From S010-17 sp036478895 (GTDB lineage: Bacteria; Bacteroidota; Bacteroidia; Flavobacteriales; Flavobacteriaceae): a DNA stretch of 23,793 nucleotides. Under the pieces are notes generated by a model. It made no database searches, was not told where the DNA came from, and saw nothing but the letters and a program-made list of their open reading frames with translations. Position numbers and translations under genes: made by a program. Shown one piece after another: positions 15,798 through 22,950 of the stretch; within the stretch, counting starts at the first letter, position 1; each line of letters starts with the position of its first letter. The stretch spans positions 1-23,793 of the forward strand of contig JAZGEV010000072.1 in NCBI GenBank assembly GCA_036478895.1, written 5' to 3'.

Positions 15798-16862
15798 TTA
15801 GGCGTTTAGACTTAGTAAAAACTCCAATGTATCTACGCCATCTGCATAATCTTCTAAAGCAGGTTTTTGAGAATCGCCAAATTTCACAGAATTGTCTAAT
15901 TCTAAATCACTTACAATAACTTGTATTGACTCTTTATCAGCTGTTAGTTTTGTTTTTAACTGCTCTAAATCTTCATAATATTCATAAAATAAACTAGCAA
16001 TAGGTGACGTGTAGCTTTGATCCTCTTTCAACATTAAAAAACCATTTTCTTGTAGTTTAAATAAACTCATCAAATAAACCGTTTTATTATAGGTGTAATT
16101 GTTTTCGTATTTCTGATAGTCTATAATATCTCTAAATTTAAACATTGCACCAAAGAAAGGTTCAAATTTATACTCTTTTGGGATGAATATTTTGGAAACA
16201 TTTCTGCACCCTAAGCCAAAGTATCTAAAAATATCATCACCTAATTTCTCTAAATCTTCTTTACTTTCTTGTCCTGTAATAACGGCAACTGCATTTCTGT
16301 TTTGACGAATAATATTTGGATGTTTACCAAAATAATATTCAAAGTAACGTGCTGTATTATTGCTTCCTGTTGCTATTACAGCATCAAATTTGGATAATTC
16401 TTTATTGGTAAAAATTATTTTTCCTTTAAAATGGGGCTCTACATGTTCCAAATATTTTGCTAATAAGGGTAAAAGATGTTTGTCATTTGACGATTGTTTT
16501 GCTAGTAAATGATGTCCAGAAATTAAGACCGTTAAAAAATCGTGAAAGCCAACTAACGGAATGTTTCCTGCCATTATTACCGCAATTGTTTTTGGGTTTT
16601 TCACATCAATTGTATAGTTTGACGTCCAATTGGTTAAATTAGCGGTTGTCAATAATTTAGCCCAACTTTCTATTGCAAAAAGTACATTGTCATCGGTAAA
16701 CCAAGCATTAAATTCCTTTGATCGTTTAATTTGCATACTTAATGCATCAAAAAACAAATCATTAAAAGGAATGTTGTCTTTTTTAATGATTTCTTTTTGT
16801 GTAAACTGACTTAAAAATTCACCAAGTAAAGTAAACCCTTTAATACGATTATTTAATTCCAT
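15798..16862 (-). CDS. LuxC-like acyl-CoA reductase
   Basis: 354 residues from ATG at 16862 (MELNNRIKGF); a TTG three codons upstream is less likely. The family (PF05893) reduces fatty acyl-CoA or acyl groups to aldehydes with NADPH using a catalytic cysteine. Visible features: AGNIPLVGFHD (98-108), the nucleotide-binding ATGSNNTARYF (164-174), and C219 in FGLGCRNVSK, the likely nucleophile. It lacks luxD/luxE or luciferase neighbours, so this is not a light-producing operon; in Flavobacteriaceae the gene is commonly found divergent from a ferredoxin gene as here. The stop codon is adjacent to that of the convergent yigZ (15797/15798) with no space for a terminator. A TAATTTTG -7 element lies at 16895-16902. 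Substrate is unknown. Confidence 0.87.
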   Translation of the reverse strand: MELNNRIKGFTLLGEFLSQFTQKEIIKKDNIPFNDLFFDALSMQIKRSKEFNAWFTDDNVLFAIESWAKLLTTANLTNWTSNYTIDVKNPKTIAVIMAGNIPLVGFHDFLTVLISGHHLLAKQSSNDKHLLPLLAKYLEHVEPHFKGKIIFTNKELSKFDAVIATGSNNTARYFEYYFGKHPNIIRQNRNAVAVITGQESKEDLEKLGDDIFRYFGLGCRNVSKIFIPKEYKFEPFFGAMFKFRDIIDYQKYENNYTYNKTVYLMSLFKLQENGFLMLKEDQSYTSPIASLFYEYYEDLEQLKTKLTADKESIQVIVSDLELDNSVKFGDSQKPALEDYADGVDTLEFLLSLNA

Positions 16863-16894
16863 TATGAGCAAATGATGTTGTATATTTGTACCCG

Positions 16895-16902
16895 CAAAAT
16901 TA
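16895..16902 (-). promoter_or_regulatory. Candidate -7 element for acyl-CoA reductase
   Basis: On the minus strand TAATTTTG matches TAnnTTTG and lies 32 bases before the ATG at 16862. No -33 TTTG at normal spacing was found. A plus-strand TATATTTG at 16881-16888 nearly overlaps it and could serve the ferredoxin gene. Confidence 0.4.
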
Positions 16903-16951
16903 AAGAATTATTTCGGCATAATAGTTGAACAGCTTGTAAATAATAATAATC

Positions 16952-16974
16952 ACTCAAAATTTAATATTTTGAGT
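16952..16974. repeat. Perfect 9-base inverted repeat just upstream of the ferredoxin gene
   Basis: ACTCAAAAT and its exact complement are separated by TTAAT and end 16 bases before the ferredoxin ATG. There is no T tract after it on the plus strand, so it is not a normal terminator; an operator or a 5' leader hairpin fits better. Confidence 0.6.
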
Positions 16975-16990
16975 TTAATAAAAAAATAGA

Positions 16991-17341
16991 ATGGCAATAA
17001 TAATAACGGACGAATGTATAAATTGTGGAGCTTGTGAACCAGAATGTCCAAATAATGCAATTTACGAAGCCGCAGATGATTGGAAATATTCTGAAGGCAC
17101 ATCGTTAACAGGTAAAGTTGTTTTGCCAAATGGTAAAGCAGTTGATGCAGATGAAGCATTAGAAGCACCAAACGATGAAGTGTATTTTATAATTTCGGAT
17201 AAATGTACCGAATGTAAAGGATTTCACGAAGAACCTCAATGTGCAGCAGTTTGCCCAGTAGATTGTTGTATTCCTGATGAAGACGTTGTAGAAACAGAAG
17301 AAGAATTACTCGCAAAAAAGAAATTTATGCATAAAGAATAG
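16991..17341 (+). CDS. 2[4Fe-4S] ferredoxin
   Basis: 116 residues from ATG at 16991. Cluster motif I is C9-x2-C12-x2-C15-x3-C19-P; motif II is C72-x2-C75-x8-C84-x3-C88-P, the long x8 insertion being typical of Allochromatium-type ferredoxins. An insert of about 50 residues separates the two halves, larger than in small clostridial ferredoxins, and two further cysteines (C92, C93) follow motif II. It is a soluble low-potential electron carrier. It diverges from the acyl-CoA reductase with 128 bases between; whether it feeds that enzyme is not shown, as the reductase family normally uses NADPH. It is a single-gene transcript closed by a strong terminator at 17367-17400. Confidence 0.95.
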   Translation: MAIIITDECINCGACEPECPNNAIYEAADDWKYSEGTSLTGKVVLPNGKAVDADEALEAPNDEVYFIISDKCTECKGFHEEPQCAAVCPVDCCIPDEDVVETEEELLAKKKFMHKE

Positions 17342-17366
17342 TATTTAGAATTTTTACTATATATTT

Positions 17367-17400
17367 AAACCTCGTAATAAAATTACGAGGTTTTATTTTT
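17367..17400 (+). terminator. Intrinsic terminator after the ferredoxin gene
   Basis: A perfect 12-base stem (AAACCTCGTAAT and complement) with an AAA loop is followed by TTTTATTTTT. It also sits directly against the stop codon of the convergent SIMPL gene at 17400. Confidence 0.92.
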
Positions 17401-18308
17401 TAAATTGAATTATTATCAATTTGATAGACAATAGTAACTTCCATAACATATTGAATCCCTATTTTTGGTGAAATTGCATTGATTATTTTATCAATAGCAA
17501 TGTCATATTCTATGCCGTTATAATAAAAAGTCTTATTTTTTCGAGTGTTTATTCTTTTGTATTTGTTGTAGTTTGAAACATTTACGGTTGATGTTTCAAA
17601 AGCTTCATTGTATTGTTTGTAAAGATTTTTGGGATAAAAAACTTTTGAATTTTCAGATACAAGTCGGTGCTTTCCTGTTAATTTAACAGAGCTTCCGCGT
17701 AGAAAGCGATTCTTTTTAGCTTCAATTTGAGCAAGTGTTTCAGTGAATAAAGTTTCATTTGTTATATCATATTGCGTATTAATATAATCGACTTTAATAA
17801 TGTCAAAAATTTCTTTTTGGGAGCAAACTGTCATTATTTCATCGATAACTGTAATGTCTTTAATTTTAATTATTAAATTTTTTTTAACTTCAAAACCTTT
17901 AAAATAATCAGTTATTGTACTGCCTTCAATAGTATGATCGTATATTCTTGTTTGTGTTATAAAGTCAATACTTATATCATTTTCATCGATATGCATTTGC
18001 TTTAATTTTGTTTTAACATAATTTATACGCTCATTAATTTTAAACATACATTTTTTAACGGTTTTGGATTCTTGAGACGCGCCAATATGCAACACATAAT
18101 AATCGGCTTCTTTATTGAGTAAAACTGAAGCCGTTATTGTTAAAGTGGTAGCTGTAGAAGTCACATTGTTTGTTTGAATGGGATTCCTGCTGTAATGATT
18201 GTTATATACTTGATTACCACTTGCTGTTTGAACATTGCCTGCAATTTGAGAAAAGAGGCTAGTCATTGATAATAAAAAAGTTAATAATAGTGTTTTTTTA
18301 AAGGTCAT
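17400..18308 (-). CDS. Secreted SIMPL-domain (DUF541) protein
   Basis: 302 residues from ATG at 18308. A type I signal peptide (basic start, hydrophobic run, likely cut after SLFSQ at residue 21) sends it to the periplasm or outside. A low-complexity Asn/Thr/Ser linker (residues 22-50) leads to a domain with LTITASVLLNKEADYYVLHIGASQESKTV and then repeated VKTKLKQMHID, FKGFEVKKNLIIKIKD and AQIEAKKNRF segments, as in the SIMPL family (PF04402), which has mixed alpha/beta folds and is known from periplasmic or mitochondrial proteins of unclear function. The N-terminal beta strand motif lacks the usual GxG, so the match is fair rather than perfect. It stands alone between two terminators. The 202 bases upstream hold only the terminator of the next gene and AT-rich DNA. 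Confidence 0.65.
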   Translation of the reverse strand: MTFKKTLLLTFLLSMTSLFSQIAGNVQTASGNQVYNNHYSRNPIQTNNVTSTATTLTITASVLLNKEADYYVLHIGASQESKTVKKCMFKINERINYVKTKLKQMHIDENDISIDFITQTRIYDHTIEGSTITDYFKGFEVKKNLIIKIKDITVIDEIMTVCSQKEIFDIIKVDYINTQYDITNETLFTETLAQIEAKKNRFLRGSSVKLTGKHRLVSENSKVFYPKNLYKQYNEAFETSTVNVSNYNKYKRINTRKNKTFYYNGIEYDIAIDKIINAISPKIGIQYVMEVTIVYQIDNNSI

Positions 18309-18450
18309 AATTGTAGTTTTAAGATTAATTTCTTGGTAAAATTACTATCAATTATTTTATTTTTTAGCTTAAATGAGTATGTGCTGTATTTGAATTAGGC
18401 AACGCTACCGTAATAAAAGCGATTGTTTAAATAGAGTTATGTATTTATAC

Positions 18451-18479
18451 AAAAAAACCTCGCAAATTAATTGCGAGGT
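18451..18479 (-). terminator. Intrinsic terminator after the dual PPIase gene
   Basis: ACCTCGCAA and its complement with an ATTAA loop form a 9-base stem. On the minus strand a run of seven T follows. It closes the 18511-19443 gene. The stem core resembles the ferredoxin terminator. Confidence 0.88.
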
Positions 18480-18510
18480 CATTTATAATTTTTTAATTAT
18501 AAGTCTAAGT

Positions 18511-19443
18511 CTATTTCACATCCATTAATTCAACATCAAATATAAGTACAGCATTTGGAGGAATAACGCCACCAGCACCTTGTTTTCCATATCCCAAATG
18601 AGATGGAATTACAAAACGAGCTTTGTCACCAACTTTTAATAATTGAATTCCTTCATCCCAACCAGCAATTACTTGTCCAATGCCTATAGTGAAATCGATT
18701 GGTTGTTTGCGTTGGTAAGACGAATCAAATACAGTTCCATCAGCTAATTGACCTTTATAATGTACAGAAACACCAGCACCTTTGGTGGCTTGTTTTCCGT
18801 TTCCTTTTTGTAATATTTGATATCTTAAACCTGAATCTGTTTTTTGAAAACCAACAGCTAATTCTTCAACAGCTTTATCTGCTTCTTTTTTAGCGTCTTC
18901 TATTTTTTGTAAACGAGCGCCTTCAAAATTACGAAACGCTTCAATGGCTTTAAATTTTTCAGCATCAGCACCAACTGCAACAATTTCTATAGTTTCTAAA
19001 GAGTCCATTTGCGCAATTGCGTCAATAACATCTTGTCCTTCGGTTACATAACCAAAAACAGTATGTTTGCCATCTAACCAAGATGTTTCGGTATGTGTAA
19101 TGTAAAACTGACTTCCATTAGTATTTGGTCCTGAGTTTGCCATGGCTAAAGTTCCAGGTCTGTCATGTTTTAATTCTGGATGAAATTCATCCGAAAATTG
19201 ATAACCAGGATTTCCTGTTCCATTTCCTAAAGGGCAACCACCTTGAACCATAAAGTCTGCAATTACTCTATGAAATTTTAAACCATTATAGTAAGCTGTA
19301 CCTTGTGGTTTAATATCATTCTCCATGTTTCCTTGTGCTAAAGCAACAAAATTACCAACTGTTCCTGGCGTTTTTTCAAATTCCAATTGAATGGTAATAT
19401 TCCCTTTTGAGGTCTTTATTTTTGCGTATAATCCGTTTTCCAT
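18511..19443 (-). CDS. Cyclophilin-FKBP fusion peptidyl-prolyl isomerase (CFBP type)
   Basis: 310 residues from ATG at 19443. Residues 1-157 are a cyclophilin with the catalytic FHRV (R59), FMVQGG (F64, Q67), GSQFYITH (Q112, F113) and W122-region SWLDGKHTVFG. Residues 160-200 form a charged helical linker. Residues 203-310 are an FKBP domain: VHYKGQLADGTVFDSS (Y229, D240), VIAGWDEG (W262), and SHLGYGKQGAGGVIPP (Y285). Two unrelated prolyl isomerase families are thus joined in one chain, a dual-family immunophilin known from some flavobacteria and spirochaetes. There is no signal peptide, so it should be cytoplasmic and assist folding. It follows hutI by 64 bases and has its own -7 element (19477-19484). 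Confidence 0.95.
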   Translation of the reverse strand: MENGLYAKIKTSKGNITIQLEFEKTPGTVGNFVALAQGNMENDIKPQGTAYYNGLKFHRVIADFMVQGGCPLGNGTGNPGYQFSDEFHPELKHDRPGTLAMANSGPNTNGSQFYITHTETSWLDGKHTVFGYVTEGQDVIDAIAQMDSLETIEIVAVGADAEKFKAIEAFRNFEGARLQKIEDAKKEADKAVEELAVGFQKTDSGLRYQILQKGNGKQATKGAGVSVHYKGQLADGTVFDSSYQRKQPIDFTIGIGQVIAGWDEGIQLLKVGDKARFVIPSHLGYGKQGAGGVIPPNAVLIFDVELMDVK

Positions 19444-19476
19444 TATAATATTTTATGTGTTTATTTTTAACGTTTG

Positions 19477-19484
19477 CAAAAATA
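19477..19484 (-). promoter_or_regulatory. Candidate -7 element for the dual PPIase gene
   Basis: On the minus strand TATTTTTG matches TAnnTTTG and lies 33 bases before the ATG at 19443, in the short gap behind hutI. The -33 part is poor. Confidence 0.4.
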
Positions 19485-19507
19485 TAGATTCTATTTGAAA
19501 ATAGTAT

Positions 19508-20749
19508 CTAAAAAGAAACTTCTTTTCCGTTTAAAATTACAGAATCAATTAAATGACTTCCAAAAGCATAAGGAATTTTAGCGTAGGAATTTATTTTTTT
19601 TGTTATAATTAGATTTGCTTTTTTACCAATGGTAATACTTCCGTGAGTATTTGATAAATTCATCGCATAAGCGCCGTTAATTGTTGCAGCATTTATGGCT
19701 TCTTCGGGCGTCATTTTCATTTTAACACAAGCCATTGCAATGACTAAATTCATATTTCCACTTGGCGTAGAGCCAGGATTGTAGTCGCTTGCTAAAGCCA
19801 AAGCTAAGCCGTTATCAATTATTTTTCGAGCTGGCGTGTAAGGAATGCTTAAAAAGAAGGAACAACCAGGTAAAGCAACTGGCATTGTGTTTGTGTTTTT
19901 TAAACTTGCTAAATCGTCATCTGTTAAAATTTCTAAATGATCTACACTAAGCGCTTGATGTTTTGTGCTTACTTGAATACCGCCAATACTTGTAAATTGA
20001 TTGCTGTGAATTTTGGCTTGTAAACCGTGTTTTTTACCTGCAATAATTATTCTTTCTGTTTGCTGTGGTGAAAAATAGCCAGTTTCACAAAAGACATCTA
20101 TAAAATCGGCTAAATTTTCTTTGGCAATTTGAGGCAACATTTCTTCACAAACTTTCTCAACATAAGCCTCTTTATTAGATTTAAATTCTAATGGAAACGC
20201 ATGAGCTCCTAGAAATGTTGTTTTAATTTCAATGGGATAATTAGTGGCTAATTTCTTCGCTACTTTAAGCATTTTCATTTCGGCTTTTAAATTTAAGCCA
20301 TATCCAGATTTTATTTCAACACTACCTGTTCCTAAAGCGATGATTTCTTCAATTCTTTTAGCAGATTGTTGGTATAAATCCCCAAAAGAGGTTTCTTGTA
20401 ATTTCTTAGCAGAATTTAAAATGCCACCGCCTTTTTGGGCTATTTCTTCATAAGTTAAGCCATTAATGCGATCAACAAATTCATTTTCTCTATTCCCAGC
20501 AAAAATCAAATGTGTATGAGAATCGCACCAACTTGGTAGAATGATTTTTCCAGTAGCATCAATAGTTTTATCTGCATTTATATTTGGCATTGTGTCCATA
20601 GATCCATAATCTAAAATGCAATCATCTTCAAGAATTAAAAAAGCATTTTTGATACTTGGCAAAACTTTCATGTCACTGCCCGAAACTTTTTTTATGTTGC
20701 TATCTCTAACCTGTAATAATTCTTTTATATGTAAAATTTGTGTTATCAT
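19508..20749 (-). CDS. hutI: Imidazolonepropionase
   Basis: 413 residues from ATG at 20749, the usual length. It hydrolyses 4-imidazolone-5-propionate to N-formimino-glutamate, the third step of histidine degradation, in the cytoplasm. It is an amidohydrolase-fold metal enzyme: metal-binding H78-x-H80 in DSHTHLIFAGNRENEF, K in SVEIKSGYGLN, histidines in GAHAFP and IHSNQF, and the metal Asp in LALASDYNPGSTPSGN. GGGILNSA is also typical. hutH, hutU and hutG are not in this window, so the gene stands apart from a complete hut operon. It diverges from the DinB-family gene with just 41 bases between. A TATCTTTA element on the minus strand is close to but does not match the -7 consensus. Confidence 0.95.
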   Translation of the reverse strand: MITQILHIKELLQVRDSNIKKVSGSDMKVLPSIKNAFLILEDDCILDYGSMDTMPNINADKTIDATGKIILPSWCDSHTHLIFAGNRENEFVDRINGLTYEEIAQKGGGILNSAKKLQETSFGDLYQQSAKRIEEIIALGTGSVEIKSGYGLNLKAEMKMLKVAKKLATNYPIEIKTTFLGAHAFPLEFKSNKEAYVEKVCEEMLPQIAKENLADFIDVFCETGYFSPQQTERIIIAGKKHGLQAKIHSNQFTSIGGIQVSTKHQALSVDHLEILTDDDLASLKNTNTMPVALPGCSFFLSIPYTPARKIIDNGLALALASDYNPGSTPSGNMNLVIAMACVKMKMTPEEAINAATINGAYAMNLSNTHGSITIGKKANLIITKKINSYAKIPYAFGSHLIDSVILNGKEVSF

Positions 20750-20765
20750 TCTGTCGCTAAATTCG

Positions 20766-20773
20766 TATATTTG
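20766..20773 (+). promoter_or_regulatory. Candidate -7 element for the DinB-family gene
   Basis: TATATTTG matches TAnnTTTG exactly and ends 17 bases before the ATG at 20791. A TTTG lies 25 bases upstream (20737-20740), a little farther than usual, inside the hutI coding start. Confidence 0.5.
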
Positions 20774-20790
20774 TGTAAAGATATAAAACT

Positions 20791-21303
20791 ATGCGAGTAC
20801 CAAACAATGAATATGCACCATTTTATGAAAATTATATTCTTACGGCTTTAAAAACAAACGATAATATCATAGAATGTTTGCAGGAAAGTTTAGAAAAAGT
20901 GTTTTTGATTCTAGGTGATATTTCGCCTGATAAACATTTATATGCGTATGCAGAAAGTAAATGGAGTGTAAAAGAATTATTACTTCATATGATTGAAACA
21001 GAACGAATTATGGCTTATAGAGCCTTGAGAATTTCAAGAAATGAAGCTCAAAATTTACCTGGTTTTGATGAGAACGCTTATGTAACCAATGCCAATGCAA
21101 ATTCAATTCCTTTTGTAGATTTATTAAAAGAATTTTCATTAGTGCGTAAATCAACAATTGCACTATTTAAAGGCTTTAGTGATGATATGTTGTTAAGAAT
21201 TGGGACAGCAAGTGACACTAGAATATCGGTAAGAGCATTGGGTTTTTTATTGTCGGGTCACGTTTTACACCATTTAAATATAATTGAAGAGCGTTATCTG
21301 TAA
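20791..21303 (+). CDS. DinB/YfiT-family putative metal-dependent protein
   Basis: 170 residues from ATG at 20791. The DinB four-helix fold (DinB_2, PF12867) is shown by W58-SVKELLLHMIETERI with H66, GFDENAYV at residues 91-98, and the C-terminal GHVLHHLNIIEERYL with H157 and H161. H66, H157 and H161 form the usual three-histidine metal site. Members act as thiol transferases or hydrolases, for example in bacillithiol or mycothiol-linked reactions, but many have no known substrate. The gene is divergent from hutI and followed by a small conserved gene after 88 bases. It is not related to DNA polymerase IV, which shares the name dinB. Confidence 0.88.
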   Translation: MRVPNNEYAPFYENYILTALKTNDNIIECLQESLEKVFLILGDISPDKHLYAYAESKWSVKELLLHMIETERIMAYRALRISRNEAQNLPGFDENAYVTNANANSIPFVDLLKEFSLVRKSTIALFKGFSDDMLLRIGTASDTRISVRALGFLLSGHVLHHLNIIEERYL

Positions 21304-21391
21304 TTTTAACATTTCATGTGAAATATAGTTGTAAATAATACGTTGAATAATAAGAATAATGACTGATAGAAATAATTAAACCTTCAATTAT

Positions 21392-21586
21392 ATGGCTAGA
21401 GCAATGTTTGAGTACACTAAAACTATTTTAAAAAAAGTAAGCTTTGATGTAGAACTTTTTTGCAAAGAATTAAATAAAGCTTTTGACAGATTATTACCTT
21501 ATGAAATTGATGAGCTAAAAATTTGGTTGCAAGAATTTACAACAAACAAACCAGAATTGTATTCTTGTTTAGCGATTGGCAATTAA
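21392..21586 (+). CDS. Small conserved flavobacterial protein (64 residues), function unknown
   Basis: 64 residues from ATG at 21392 (MARAMFEYTKTILKKVSFD). It is helical, has no signal or membrane helix, and matches a small protein I recall from many Flavobacteriaceae that begins MARAMFEYT and ends with a W-L...F...KPEL segment. The conserved look, in spite of its length, argues for a real gene. It has C28 and C59. No function is known to me. It stands on the plus strand, convergent with oxyR with 34 bases between. A TACGTTG sequence near 21340 resembles but does not fully match a -7 element. Confidence 0.75.
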   Translation: MARAMFEYTKTILKKVSFDVELFCKELNKAFDRLLPYEIDELKIWLQEFTTNKPELYSCLAIGN

Positions 21587-21620
21587 TTACAAATTGATTT
21601 TTTAAAACCGTATAAAACAA

Positions 21621-22562
21621 CTATTTTTTAGGTAACGGACTTACAATTTTAACATCACTAAATGCTATAACACCTCTTATAATTGAATCTATAGTCGTTT
21701 TTAACGTGTCAATTAATTGCATTTTTAATTGCGTTTTATGATAGATTAAACTAACTTCTCTAGCAGGAATTGGATCTTCAAATTCACGTAAGTGTTTTTT
21801 ATCATTTTCTGATAAATCCATAGTTTGTAAATAGGGTAGAAGTGTCATTCCTAAACCTTCTTTTGAGAGCTTCAATAAAGTATTAAAATTACCACTTTCA
21901 AGCTGAAATTTTTTGGATTGGATTCTATTTTTTGTACCACATAAGTTTAGAATATTTTCTTTAAAACAATGGCCGTCTTCAAGTAATAAAATGTCGTCAA
22001 TATCTAAGTCATTTACAGCAATTTTCTTTTGATTAAATAACCGATGTTTATCAGAAATGTAGCCAACAAAAGGTTCGTAATATAAAACTTGTTCTTTAAT
22101 GTTTGGGTTTTGCAATGGAGTTGCAGCAATAGCAGCATCTATATGACCATCGTTTAATTTCTTTAGAATTACTTCTGTGGTTAATTCTTCAATAATTAAA
22201 TTTACTTTAGCGTGTTTTTTAATGAATGTTTTTAAAAATAGAGGTAATAAAGTAGGCATAATTGTTGGGATAATTCCAATTCTAAAATCACCACCAATAT
22301 AACCCTTTTCTTGCTCAACTATATCGGTAATACGTTCACTTTCATTAACAATTACTTTGGCTTGTGCTAAAACTTTTATGCCAACATCAGTAAGTTGTAA
22401 AGGTTTCTTTTTTCGGTTAAAAATAATCACATCCAATTCGTCTTCTAGTTTTTGTATTTGCATACTTAAAGTAGGCTGTGTTACAAAGCATTTACTCGCT
22501 GCAATGGTGAAATTTTGGTATTTTGCAACCGCTAAAACGTATTTTAATTGTGTAATTGTCAT
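21621..22562 (-). CDS. oxyR: OxyR hydrogen-peroxide-sensing LysR-type regulator
   Basis: 313 residues from ATG at 22562. The LysR helix-turn-helix is at residues 2-58 (QLKYVLAVAKYQNFTIAASKCFVTQPTLSMQIQKLED). The sensing domain carries GHC199FKENILNLC208, with the two cysteines at exactly the E. coli OxyR positions 199 and 208 and the same eight-residue spacing, which strongly supports peroxide sensing by disulfide formation. OxyR tetramers switch catalase, peroxiredoxin and Dps genes; none is next to it here, so it acts at a distance. Upstream on the same strand is a broken small membrane-protein gene. A 15-base palindrome at 22599-22613 lies 37 bases before the ATG and might be an autoregulatory site. 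Confidence 0.92.
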   Translation of the reverse strand: MTITQLKYVLAVAKYQNFTIAASKCFVTQPTLSMQIQKLEDELDVIIFNRKKKPLQLTDVGIKVLAQAKVIVNESERITDIVEQEKGYIGGDFRIGIIPTIMPTLLPLFLKTFIKKHAKVNLIIEELTTEVILKKLNDGHIDAAIAATPLQNPNIKEQVLYYEPFVGYISDKHRLFNQKKIAVNDLDIDDILLLEDGHCFKENILNLCGTKNRIQSKKFQLESGNFNTLLKLSKEGLGMTLLPYLQTMDLSENDKKHLREFEDPIPAREVSLIYHKTQLKMQLIDTLKTTIDSIIRGVIAFSDVKIVSPLPKK

Positions 22563-22598
22563 AAAGCATCACTATTTTTGATAAAAGTAGTATATTTC

Positions 22599-22613
22599 AT
22601 CAATATAATTGAT
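22599..22613. repeat. Palindrome ATCAAT-ATA-ATTGAT upstream of oxyR
   Basis: A perfect 6-base inverted repeat with a 3-base centre lies between oxyR and the broken gene. It has the half-site shape of a LysR-type operator (T-N11-A pattern present) but does not match the E. coli OxyR consensus in detail. Confidence 0.35.
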
Positions 22614-22621
22614 ACTTAATT

Positions 22622-22864
22622 TTATTTTTTGTTTAATTTTTTAATGGTAAATTTAATTTGTTCTTTATCAGATGAATCTGTGCTTGGAACGGAACAACCT
22701 TTTGTACTAAAACAACCTATATTTAATAACGCTTGAATTGTCATTAAACTACCAAAAAGTAAAGAGAAAATTAAAGAATCTTCAATAAAATTCCAAATAA
22801 ATTAAAGACCAATTGCTAATTGGAGGAAACGTTTATAGTTCCAGGAATCAAAATAGGTTTTCAT
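22622..22864 (-). pseudogene. DUF2892-like small membrane protein gene interrupted by an in-frame TAA
   Basis: Reading from ATG at 22864 gives MKTYFDSWNYKRFLQLAIGL, then TAA (22802-22804), then in the same frame FIWNFIEDSLIFSLLFGSLM, TIQALLNIGCFSTKGCSVPS and a charged tail to a TAA at 22622-22624. Joined, this is an 80-codon protein whose N-terminus (SWN..R.LQLA.G) and LLNIGC...GC segment fit the small two-helix flavobacterial proteins of the DUF2892/YgaP-membrane-domain type that I remember. The stop lies at the start of the first membrane helix where a Tyr or Leu is expected, so a single base change (TAT or TTA to TAA) explains it. Frame is otherwise clean over 80 codons, suggesting a recent break or a sequence error. 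Lies 59 bases upstream of oxyR, same strand. Not found among ordinary reading frames because of the stop. Confidence 0.7.
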
Positions 22865-22929
22865 AAGATGAATTTCTTGCAAAATTAAATTTTTATAATA
22901 ATTATAATGTAATTAATGTTACGTAGTTG

Positions 22930-22937
22930 TAGATTTG
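22930..22937 (+). promoter_or_regulatory. Candidate -7 element for the 22951 membrane protein gene
   Basis: TAGATTTG matches TAnnTTTG and ends 13 bases before the ATG at 22951, so the leader would be very short and A-rich. No TTTG at the usual upstream spacing was seen. Confidence 0.4.
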
Positions 22938-22950
22938 TAAAAAAAAAATA

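Noticed and set aside
15798..17341. A light-producing (lux) operon
   Set aside because: The LuxC-like reductase has no luciferase, luxD or luxE neighbours; the ferredoxin pairing is common in non-luminous flavobacteria.
21312..21325. ATTTCA-TG-TGAAAT inverted repeat after the DinB-family gene as a terminator
   Set aside because: The stem is six bases with a two-base centre and no T tract follows, so it cannot be supported as a terminator.
22802..22804. Stop-codon recoding (selenocysteine or readthrough) in the DUF2892-like gene
   Set aside because: TAA is not used for selenocysteine, no special downstream structure is seen, and the family residue here is expected to be Tyr or Leu; a plain nonsense change is simpler.
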